From Chloroflexota bacterium (GTDB lineage: Bacteria > Chloroflexota > Dormibacteria > CF-121), in assembly GCA_005880605.1 (NCBI GenBank), contig VBIS01000063.1, positions 1-10,523 on the forward strand: 10,523 bases of DNA. The letters run 5' to 3'. The translations under genes and the position numbers were made by a program. Positions 1 through 5,038 of the stretch are shown piece by piece. The notes beneath the pieces were generated by a model, which made no database searches, was not told where the DNA came from, and was given only the letters and a program-made list of their open reading frames with translations. Position 1 is the first letter of the stretch. Each line of letters begins with the position of its first letter.

Positions 1-2
1 CG

Positions 3-704
3 ATGCGCGTCGACGGTGGTCGAATCACGGGCATCCTGGGGGCGAACGGGAGCGGCAAGTCGACGTTGATCCGCATCCTTGCCACCCTGATGACGCCAGA
101 CGCGGGGACGGCGTCGGTATTTGGCTACGACGTGGTGGCGCAGCCCGATGCTGTGCGCCGCCACATCAACCGCGTATCGGTCGAGGCGTCGTTCTTCAAA
201 GAGATGAGTCCGTGGGAGAACATGCTGTACGCGGCGCGGCTCTACGGCAGTGGCGGCGCTGGGACGCGGGCTCGAGTGGAAGGCATGCTGGAGCGGCTGG
301 GACTGCCCCTCGACACGCTCGATAAGCCGATGAAGCAGCTGTCGCGTGGCCAGCAGCAGAAGATTGCCATCGCCCGCAGCTTCCTGACATCGCCCTCGCT
401 CCTGCTGATGGATGAGCCGACCACGGGGCTCGATCCGCGTTCGAAGCGCGAGGTCCAGGAGCTGGTGCGAGCCATCCGACGGGATCGGGCCGCCACCGTG
501 CTGCTGTGCACGCACGACCTCGAAGAGGCGGAGGTGCTGTGCGACCACGTTCTCGTGCTCGACCAGGGCCGAGTGCTGGCAGAGGGTACGCCCGCCGAGC
601 TGATCCGGACTCATGCCGGCGAGGTCGGCGGCAGCCTCGAGGATGCATTTATGCAGCTGACCGGGAAGCGGCTCGAGGAAGACGAGGAGGAGAAAGACGA
701 ATGA
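3..704 (+). CDS. ABC transporter ATP-binding protein, 5' end outside window (ABC-2 exporter type)
   Basis: This is the ATPase subunit of an ABC exporter, acting on the cytoplasmic face of the membrane with the permease that follows. The visible 233 residues begin just before Walker A (GANGSGKST, residues 13-21). They include the signature LSRGQ (113-117), Walker B LLLMDEPTTGLD (133-144) and the H-loop His171. The first beta strands (about 20-30 residues) are missing, and the frame is open to the window edge, so the Met at position 3 is probably internal. Where the Q-loop glutamine is expected, the sequence reads VSVEASFF (58-65), with Glu61. The C-terminus is very acidic (EEDEEEKDE), and its codons also supply the ribosome binding site of the permease. 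The stop overlaps the permease start by 4 bp (ATGA). The ATPase assignment is secure; the substrate (drug, lipid or polymer) cannot be told. Confidence 0.93.
   Translation: MRVDGGRITGILGANGSGKSTLIRILATLMTPDAGTASVFGYDVVAQPDAVRRHINRVSVEASFFKEMSPWENMLYAARLYGSGGAGTRARVEGMLERLGLPLDTLDKPMKQLSRGQQQKIAIARSFLTSPSLLLMDEPTTGLDPRSKREVQELVRAIRRDRAATVLLCTHDLEEAEVLCDHVLVLDQGRVLAEGTPAELIRTHAGEVGGSLEDAFMQLTGKRLEEDEEEKDE
685..692 (+). promoter_or_regulatory. Shine-Dalgarno sequence that fixes the permease start
   Basis: AGGAGGAG lies 8 nt before the ATG at 701, inside the acidic tail codons of the ATPase gene. It marks 701 as the start of the permease rather than the in-frame Met far upstream at 506, which lies within the ATPase reading frame. 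Confidence 0.75.
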
Positions 705-1537
705 TTGGGAATTCCCTCCGCTGGGAGCTGAATGCCTTCGTCGGTTTCATCGAGCGGCAGAAGAACCTTTACCGGCGCTACTGGCTGTGGGAGGCTGTCT
801 GGCTGCTTTACAACCTGGTCAGCGTCCTCAGCATCGGCTACCTTGCCGCTGGCCTGTCGACGCTCGGTCTGGAGAAGGGGCAGGCGGACCTGCACCAGAC
901 GCAGCTCTACTTGCTGGTCGGGGCGCTGCTGTGGACCTACCTTTCGCTGGTGTTCTTCGAAATCGCCTTCGCCATTACCTGGGAACGCTGGGAGGGGACC
1001 ATCGAGTACACGTTCATGGCCCCGATCAAGCGGCTGACGCACCTGCTGGGCATGTCCGCCGCCTCGCTGATTTATGGGATTGCCCGCACCGCGGCCATCG
1101 GCGTCGCGCTGGTCTTCTTCTTCAAGCTCGACCTGTCGCATGCCAACTGGCTGGCGGCGGTGGCCATCTTCGCCGCCGCCACGCTGCCACTCCTCGGCCT
1201 GGGAATCTTCACGTCCGTCCTTCCCTTGCTCTCACCTGAGAAGGGGGAGCAGATGGCGTTTGCGGTACAGGGGGTCCTGCTGCTGATCTCCGGTGTGTAC
1301 TACCCGATCACCGTGCTGCCGGCGCCGCTGCACGTCGTGGGCATCCTCTCGCCGCTGACGTACACCCTCGATGGGGTCAGGGAGGCGCTGCTCCACGGGC
1401 TGTCGCTGGCAAGCGCTCTTCCCGATATCGGCATCCTCTTGCTGATGGGCATCATCCTGGTGCCAGCCTCGGTGTGGTGCTTCAACCGCGCCGAGGTGCG
1501 GGCGAAGCGTCTGGGGTTACTCAAGCGGAGCGGGTAG
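701..1537 (+). CDS. ABC-2 type transporter permease
   Basis: This 278-residue integral membrane protein is the channel subunit paired with the upstream ATPase. Six hydrophobic segments are visible at about residues 31-55, 68-95, 115-141, 149-175, 184-206 and 239-262, the usual ABC-2 layout. Between the second and third lies WERWEGTIEYTFMAPI (94-109), which matches the conserved cytoplasmic coupling segment of ABC-2 permeases. GVYYPITVLPAPLHVVGILS (198-217), followed by an LTYTLDGVREAL-like stretch, matches the conserved region before the last helix. The start at 701 was chosen for the strong Shine-Dalgarno sequence and the ATGA overlap with the ATPase stop, which implies translational coupling and equal expression. 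The cargo is unknown; the general family resembles drug, lipid or polysaccharide exporters such as DrrB or NodJ. Confidence 0.9.
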   Translation: MIGNSLRWELNAFVGFIERQKNLYRRYWLWEAVWLLYNLVSVLSIGYLAAGLSTLGLEKGQADLHQTQLYLLVGALLWTYLSLVFFEIAFAITWERWEGTIEYTFMAPIKRLTHLLGMSAASLIYGIARTAAIGVALVFFFKLDLSHANWLAAVAIFAAATLPLLGLGIFTSVLPLLSPEKGEQMAFAVQGVLLLISGVYYPITVLPAPLHVVGILSPLTYTLDGVREALLHGLSLASALPDIGILLLMGIILVPASVWCFNRAEVRAKRLGLLKRSG

Positions 1538-1540
1538 GCT
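1535..1540 (+). promoter_or_regulatory. Possible -10 box (TAGGCT) for a leaderless transcript of the next gene
   Basis: TAGGCT fits the TAnnnT form of a -10 element and ends 6 nt before the ATG at 1547, the spacing seen in leaderless genes. It overlaps the permease stop codon. There is no Shine-Dalgarno sequence in the normal window before 1547 (the nearest GGAG is 16 nt upstream) and no recognisable -35 box. It may be chance, with the gene simply read through from the ABC operon. Confidence 0.25.
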
Positions 1541-1546
1541 ACCGCC

Positions 1547-2005
1547 ATGTCAAATATCTTCACGCCCGTCGTACATCCCCGGATCGAACAGCGCAAAAAG
1601 CAACGACCCGTCAAGGTGGCGGACCTGATGCCAAGGGGCGGCGATCCGATCAGGCGATTCAATCGGTGGCTGGCGGTCAAGGTCACCAACGGGGTCGGCA
1701 CCATGTGGTGCGCCTATGCGTTCGCGGCCCTCGCACTCGTCTCGCTTCCCGCCGCGATCCTGTCTCGTAACCCTGTCCTGATCGTCTCGTGGATCAGCCA
1801 GACGTTCCTCCAGCTGGTGTTGCTGAGCATCATCATCGTCGGCCAGAACGTTCTTGCTGCCGCCAGCGACAAGCGAGCCGAAGCCACCTTCGAGGATGCC
1901 GACGCCGTATTGCACACCGCCCTCCAGATCCAGGACCATCTCGCCGCCCAGGATGGCGAGATCGAGAAGATTCTCGGTAAGCTTGCATCCTTCAAGGCAA
2001 GCTGA
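1547..2005 (+). CDS. Small two-helix membrane protein, DUF1003-like
   Basis: This 152-residue protein has a basic, proline-containing N-terminus (1-50), two hydrophobic helices at about 53-72 and 77-100, and a charged, probably coiled-coil tail (105-146). The segment ILIVSWISQTFLQL-to-VGQNVLAAASDKRAEATFEDAD resembles the end of DUF1003 proteins and of low-affinity iron-permease-like proteins: a second helix ending in a polar SQN/GQN motif, then a DxxRAE helix. The family match is by eye and not certain. DUF1003 proteins have no settled function. The gene starts 9 nt after the permease stop on the same strand, so it may be transcribed with the exporter, though nothing in it suggests a transport role. 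The ATG at 1547 is the first start after the permease and gives a plausible cytoplasmic N-terminus. Confidence 0.75.
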   Translation: MSNIFTPVVHPRIEQRKKQRPVKVADLMPRGGDPIRRFNRWLAVKVTNGVGTMWCAYAFAALALVSLPAAILSRNPVLIVSWISQTFLQLVLLSIIIVGQNVLAAASDKRAEATFEDADAVLHTALQIQDHLAAQDGEIEKILGKLASFKAS

Positions 2006-2017
2006 AGGTCTGACCGC

Positions 2018-2199
2018 TTGGGGGTAGAACGACGCACGCTGGCGATCGCACTCGCGGTTTTCCTGGGCGTCGCCCTGGTGGGGGCCTCGACCTTGGTGAG
2101 CACCACGCGCAGCTTCCGCTGGGGACGACGGAGCCGATTTTCGAACCCGATATCTTCTGGCGGCTGATCCGGCTCCGCCTCGATCGCCTGCTCCAGTAG
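2018..2199 (+). pseudogene. Frameshifted small ORF with a signal-peptide-like N-terminus
   Basis: Two open segments in adjoining frames read as one short protein. From a TTG at 2018 (AAGG about 10 nt upstream), the first reads MGVERRTLAIALAVFLGVAL then VGASTLVST, a basic start plus hydrophobic core typical of a signal peptide or anchor. In that frame it continues as an arginine-rich stretch and stops at 2165-2167. The other frame, from about 2104 to a TAG at 2197-2199, reads AQLPLGTTEPIFEPDIFWRL then IRLRLDRLLQ, which looks like a natural C-terminus. Adding one base near 2101-2110 (for example ACC-GCG-CAG in place of ACGCGCAG) joins them into about 60 residues with a plausible cleavage site before AQLP. 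It stops only 5 bp short of the converging CHAP gene. I do not recognise a family. A sequencing error or a real one-base deletion fits equally well. Confidence 0.45.
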
Positions 2200-2204
2200 C
2201 CCGG

Positions 2205-2864
2205 CTAGTAGATGAAGCCGAGCAGCCCTCCCATCGAGGTCACCGTTCGGTAGTCAACGCGGTTCCAGCCGCCGCCAGGCACGCCCCACCAGTTCATCTC
2301 CGATACCAGGAAGGAGCCGTTGGGGTTGACCGACTCGACATAGGCGACGTGGCCCTGGGGTGAGCTGCCGCTGATGCCCATCACCATCACGGCGCCGACC
2401 CGTGGTGTCGGCCCTTCGGCAAAACCGAAGGACCGGGCGTTCCACCACCACTGGTAGGCGTTCCCTCGCCATGGGATGGGGCGCTTGTGGGCGACCCACC
2501 AGGTGCAATAGCCGTAGGAAAACCCGTTGGCCGCGCCCGAGGCCGGGCCGGCCGCCCAGGACGGAGCGCTGCTCGACACCCGAGCCGACGCGACTCGGAG
2601 GGGAGCGGAGGTAGCAACGGCGCGTACCGCCGGTGGCGTCGGAGCCGGCGTCGCTTCCACGTAGATCATGACGGCGGCCCGTGGCTGCCGCGGCAGCGGA
2701 TCGTCTGGCTCGACCACGGCGCTGGTCACCGGTAAGGTTGCCACCGACGCCGCGACCTGTGTTGGTTGATGGGGTGCGGCCGAAAGCGCTCCCCCGACGC
2801 CAAGCGCGAAAATCGCCCCACGCCCGACAGACCGACGCACGCGTATGCCAACGGTGCGGTTCAC
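2205..2864 (-). CDS. Secreted CHAP-domain peptidoglycan hydrolase
   Basis: This 219-residue exported protein has a C-terminal CHAP (cysteine, histidine-dependent amidohydrolase/peptidase) domain, which cleaves amide or peptide bonds in peptidoglycan outside the cell. The N-terminus is basic with a hydrophobic stretch (residues about 1-30: RVRRSVGRGAIFALGVGGAL), a likely signal peptide. A low-complexity Pro/Ala/Val/Ser linker follows to about 112. The CHAP domain carries the expected catalytic pieces: Cys120 in YGYCTWWVA, His172 in GHVAYVE, and Glu189/Asn191 in SEMNWWG. The start is GTG at 2864, supported by GGAAGGAGG about 7 nt upstream; no earlier in-frame start fits. It is transcribed alone, divergent from the methylmalonyl-CoA operon. 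The absence of an obvious cell-wall-binding domain leaves the linker as the only other exported part. The likely role is wall remodelling or daughter-cell separation. Confidence 0.88.
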   Translation of the reverse strand: MNRTVGIRVRRSVGRGAIFALGVGGALSAAPHQPTQVAASVATLPVTSAVVEPDDPLPRQPRAAVMIYVEATPAPTPPAVRAVATSAPLRVASARVSSSAPSWAAGPASGAANGFSYGYCTWWVAHKRPIPWRGNAYQWWWNARSFGFAEGPTPRVGAVMVMGISGSSPQGHVAYVESVNPNGSFLVSEMNWWGVPGGGWNRVDYRTVTSMGGLLGFIY

Positions 2865-2952
2865 GGTCCAACCTCCTTCCCTCAGTTGGATCAGATGCGC
2901 CGTCTACGCCTGGCTGTAGAGGACGCGGAGTAAAGAGAGGGAGTCGGACCGT
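2863..2952 (-). promoter_or_regulatory. CHAP gene leader with Shine-Dalgarno in a hairpin loop and a competing long-range pairing
   Basis: Two inverted repeats share bases around the start codon. A local one (TCCAAC at 2867-2872 with GTTGGA at 2885-2890, 6 bp, 12-nt loop) would put most of the AAGGAG Shine-Dalgarno in the loop of an mRNA hairpin. A distant one (ACGGTCC 2863-2869 with GGACCGT 2946-2952, 7 bp) would pair the beginning of the leader with the bases next to and within the GTG start. The two cannot form together because both use 2867-2869. The pairings are seen in the sequence; a regulatory role is inference, and short repeats like these arise by chance. Confidence 0.3.
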
Positions 2953-2972
2953 AACGTAACTAGCCGTGCTCA

Positions 2973-3003
2973 ACCCTACTACAAAGGGTCCACACCTTGT
3001 CAA
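2973..3003 (-). promoter_or_regulatory. Promoter of the CHAP hydrolase gene
   Basis: On the minus strand a perfect -35 hexamer TTGACA lies at 2998-3003. The -10 is either TAGTAG (2976-2981, 16-nt spacer) or TAGGGT (2973-2978, 19-nt spacer, TAnnnT form). Transcription would begin near 2966 and give a leader of about 100 nt. The -35 sits within the palindrome CCTTGtCAAGG (2995-3005). A second dyad, ACCCT/AGGGT (2973-2977 and 2985-2989), straddles the -10, so a repressor site is possible but unproven. Confidence 0.55.
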
Positions 3004-3006
3004 GGG

Positions 3007-3024
3007 GCCGGGAAACGACCCGGC
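3007..3024. repeat. Inverted repeat GCCGGG-n6-CCCGGC between the divergent promoters
   Basis: A 6-bp perfect stem (3007-3012 and 3019-3024) with loop AAACGA is followed by TTT on the plus strand. It abuts the -10 box of the epimerase gene and lies just behind the -35 of the CHAP gene. It could be an operator for both genes. It is too short, with too few Ts, to call a terminator. Confidence 0.35.
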
Positions 3025-3026
3025 TT

Positions 3027-3032
3027 TAGAAT
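3027..3032 (+). promoter_or_regulatory. -10 box (TAGAAT) of the methylmalonyl-CoA operon, placed for a leaderless mRNA
   Basis: TAGAAT matches TATAAT at five of six positions and is followed by only 7 nt (CAACGGC) before the ATG at 3040, so transcription should start at or next to the A of the start codon. No Shine-Dalgarno sequence precedes the ATG, which agrees with leaderless translation. No clear -35 hexamer is seen at the normal distance, as is common for leaderless promoters of GC-rich bacteria. The distance and motif are visible; leaderless expression is inferred. Confidence 0.5.
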
Positions 3033-3039
3033 CAACGGC

Positions 3040-3456
3040 ATGCTCAGCCGGATCGACCACGTCGGGATAGCCGTTCGCGATCTCGACCGGGCGATCCAGA
3101 CCTACGAACGGCTGCTCGGCCTGCGCGTGAGCGGCAGGGAGCGACTCGAGCGAGAAGGCATTGAGGTGGCCCTGATCACGATCGGCGAGAGCCGGATCGA
3201 GCTCATCACGCCGCTCAATCCAGAGTCGAAGGTCGAGAAGTTCCTTCAGGATCGCGGTGAGGCCGTGCATCACGTCGCCTATGCCACCGATGACGTGGCA
3301 GCCTCACTGGAACGCGCCGCGGCCGGCGGGGCGCAACTCCTGGATGCGGTGGCGCGGCCTGGGACGCACGGGACCCGCATCGGCTTCGTGCATCCTAAGA
3401 GCCTCTGCGGCGTGCTCACCGAGTTCGTGGAGCCCGATGGCAAGCCCGGCACCTAA
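3040..3456 (+). CDS. mce: Methylmalonyl-CoA epimerase
   Basis: This 138-residue vicinal-oxygen-chelate (glyoxalase-fold) enzyme interconverts (S)- and (R)-methylmalonyl-CoA in the cytoplasm, linking propionyl-CoA carboxylase to the mutase. Two repeated beta-alpha-beta modules are visible. Candidate metal ligands fall where the family has them: His7 in IDHVGIAV, Glu54 in SRIELI (Gln in the Propionibacterium enzyme), His78 in VHHVAYATDD and Glu128 in LTEFVEP. Length is normal for the family (about 130-150). The first ATG gives the expected N-terminus, and there is no Shine-Dalgarno sequence, in line with the leaderless promoter just upstream. It is the first gene of the operon, and its last 20 bp overlap the start of the mutase gene. 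Assignment is strong because the next two genes are its pathway partners. Confidence 0.93.
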   Translation: MLSRIDHVGIAVRDLDRAIQTYERLLGLRVSGRERLEREGIEVALITIGESRIELITPLNPESKVEKFLQDRGEAVHHVAYATDDVAASLERAAAGGAQLLDAVARPGTHGTRIGFVHPKSLCGVLTEFVEPDGKPGT

Positions 3457-5035
3457 GCCGTCCGATCGTCCGACGCCGCCGACGACCGATAGTGGTCTGC
3501 CGCTGAAGGCGGTCTATCGGGGCGCCGACGCTGGACCGGAAGCGCCGCCGCCCGGCGAGTATCCCTTCACCCGCGGCATCTACCCCGAGATGTATCGGCG
3601 CCGGCCCTGGACGATCCGCCAGTATTCCGGCTTCGGCAGCGCCGCCGAGACCAATCGTCGCTTCCGCTACCTGCTCGAACAGGGCCAGACCGGCCTCTCG
3701 GTGGCCTTCGACCTCCCAACCCAGATGGGCCATGACGCCGACGCCCCGATGGCGCGCGGCGAGGTCGGCAAGGTCGGGGTCTCGATCTCCTCCCTGAAAG
3801 ACATGGAGACGCTCCTCCAGGACATTCCCCTTAACGAGGTCAGTACCTCGATGACGATCAATGCCCCGGCGGCGCTCTTGCTGCTGCTTTACGAACTGGT
3901 CGCCGAGCAGCAGGGGGTGTTATCGGAGCGGTTGCAGGGCACGGTGCAGAACGACATCCTCAAGGAATACGCGGCTCGGGGCACCTATATCTTTCCGCCG
4001 CGGGCCTCGATGCGGCTGACCACCGACCTGTTCGCCTACTGCCACGAGCGGCTGCCCAACTGGAACACGATCTCGATCTCCGGGTATCACCTGCGGGAAG
4101 CGGGCGCCACCGCGGTTCAGGAGCTCGGCTTCACCATGGCGCATGCGATCGCCTATGTCGACGCGGCCAGGACGGCTGGTCTCCAGGTCGCCGATTTCGC
4201 GCCGCGGCTGTCGTTCTTCTTCGCCGTCTTTTCCGACTTTTTCGAGGAGGTGGCGAAATTCCGGGCGGCGCGCAACCTCTGGGCGCGGCTGATGAGGGAG
4301 CGCTACGGCGTCACCGACCCCCGGGCGCAGGCGCTTCGTTTCCACAGCCAGACGGGCGGGAGCACCCTGACCGCGCAACAGCCGCACAACAACATCGTGC
4401 GGGTCGCGCTCCAGGCGATGAGCGCCGTCCTCGGAGGGACCCAGAGCCTGCACGCCAACTCCTTCGACGAGGCGCTGGGCCTGCCGTCGGAAATGGCGGC
4501 TACCCTTTCGGTGCGGACGCAACAGATCATTGCGCACGAGACCAACGTCGCGGGCGTCGCCGATCCGATGGGCGGCAGCTACCTGGTCGAGGCCCTGACC
4601 CGCGAGCTCGAAGCGGGTGCGACCGCGCTGATCGAGGAGGTCGACCGCCGGGGTGGGGCGATCGCCGCGATCGAGACCGGATTCACCCAGGAGGCCATCC
4701 AGGAGAGCGCCTACCACTTCCAGCGGGCCGTCGAGGAGGGCCGTCGCGTCGTGGTCGGCGTCAATCGCTTCCAGGGTGACGAGGAGGCAGTCGAGATCGT
4801 CAAGATCGGTCCCCGGCACGAACGCGATCAGGTCGAGGGCCTGACGCGGCTTCGGGCGGAGCGGGACTCGGCCGCCATCGAGTCGCGGCTGGCCGAGGTG
4901 CGCCGTGCGGCCGAAGGCAGCCAGAACCTGTTGCCCCCCATGCGAGCCGCCCTGCAGGCCTATGCCACCATAGGAGAGGTGTGCGGTGTCCTGCGGGATG
5001 TTTTCGGCGAGTATCGACCCGGGTCACGTAGCTAA
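3437..5035 (+). CDS. Methylmalonyl-CoA mutase large (catalytic) subunit without B12 domain
   Basis: This 532-residue TIM-barrel subunit rearranges (R)-methylmalonyl-CoA to succinyl-CoA with adenosylcobalamin. Family hallmarks include RGIYPEMYRRRPWTIRQYSG (46-65), FDLPTQMGHDAD (91-102), TISISGYHLREAGATA (211-226), SQTGGSTLTAQQPHNN (304-319) and ETNVAGVADPMGGSY (368-382). Tyr63, Arg181 and Tyr217/His218 align, at a constant offset of 26, with Tyr89, Arg207 and Tyr243/His244 of the Propionibacterium enzyme. Tyr and Arg at the first two positions favour methylmalonyl-CoA over isobutyryl-CoA (Phe and Gln in IcmA). The protein ends after the barrel; the cobalamin-binding domain (DxHxxG) is absent, so a separate small subunit is required and is not in this window. 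The start was set at ATG 3437 (GGAG 4 nt upstream), because the longer frame runs through mce and is not protein-like. It overlaps mce by 20 bp and ends 3 nt before pccB. A fitting symbol would be mutB or mcmA1, but naming varies. Confidence 0.92.
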   Translation: MASPAPKPSDRPTPPTTDSGLPLKAVYRGADAGPEAPPPGEYPFTRGIYPEMYRRRPWTIRQYSGFGSAAETNRRFRYLLEQGQTGLSVAFDLPTQMGHDADAPMARGEVGKVGVSISSLKDMETLLQDIPLNEVSTSMTINAPAALLLLLYELVAEQQGVLSERLQGTVQNDILKEYAARGTYIFPPRASMRLTTDLFAYCHERLPNWNTISISGYHLREAGATAVQELGFTMAHAIAYVDAARTAGLQVADFAPRLSFFFAVFSDFFEEVAKFRAARNLWARLMRERYGVTDPRAQALRFHSQTGGSTLTAQQPHNNIVRVALQAMSAVLGGTQSLHANSFDEALGLPSEMAATLSVRTQQIIAHETNVAGVADPMGGSYLVEALTRELEAGATALIEEVDRRGGAIAAIETGFTQEAIQESAYHFQRAVEEGRRVVVGVNRFQGDEEAVEIVKIGPRHERDQVEGLTRLRAERDSAAIESRLAEVRRAAEGSQNLLPPMRAALQAYATIGEVCGVLRDVFGEYRPGSRS

Positions 5036-5038
5036 CCG

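Noticed and set aside
506..700. Upstream extension of the permease
   Set aside because: It lies within the ABC ATPase gene, is arginine-rich and not membrane-like, and the strong Shine-Dalgarno sequence points to 701.
2865..2970. c-di-AMP or other known riboswitch in the CHAP leader
   Set aside because: The leader is only about 100 nt, and I cannot see the conserved core sequences of the c-di-AMP, cobalamin or c-di-GMP classes.
3007..3027. Rho-independent terminator before mce
   Set aside because: The stem is only 6 bp with three Ts, and no plus-strand gene ends just upstream that would need it; a regulatory dyad is the better reading.
2254..3273. Minus-strand 339-codon frame across the CHAP gene and the mce start
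   Set aside because: It runs through the CHAP gene in another frame, crosses the divergent promoter region and shows no domain; the CHAP protein has clear catalytic motifs.
3257..3436. Upstream extension of the mutase to an ATG at 3257
   Set aside because: It is an out-of-frame reading of the epimerase gene with Trp/Pro/Arg-rich junk; family N-termini fit the start at 3437.
3920..4819. Long minus-strand open frame (299 codons) opposite the mutase gene
   Set aside because: It mirrors the codon periodicity of the mutase gene, is rich in Arg/Gly/Asp/Val without motifs, and the plus strand is certain. Similar antisense frames opposite sucC, sucD and pccB are rejected for the same reason.
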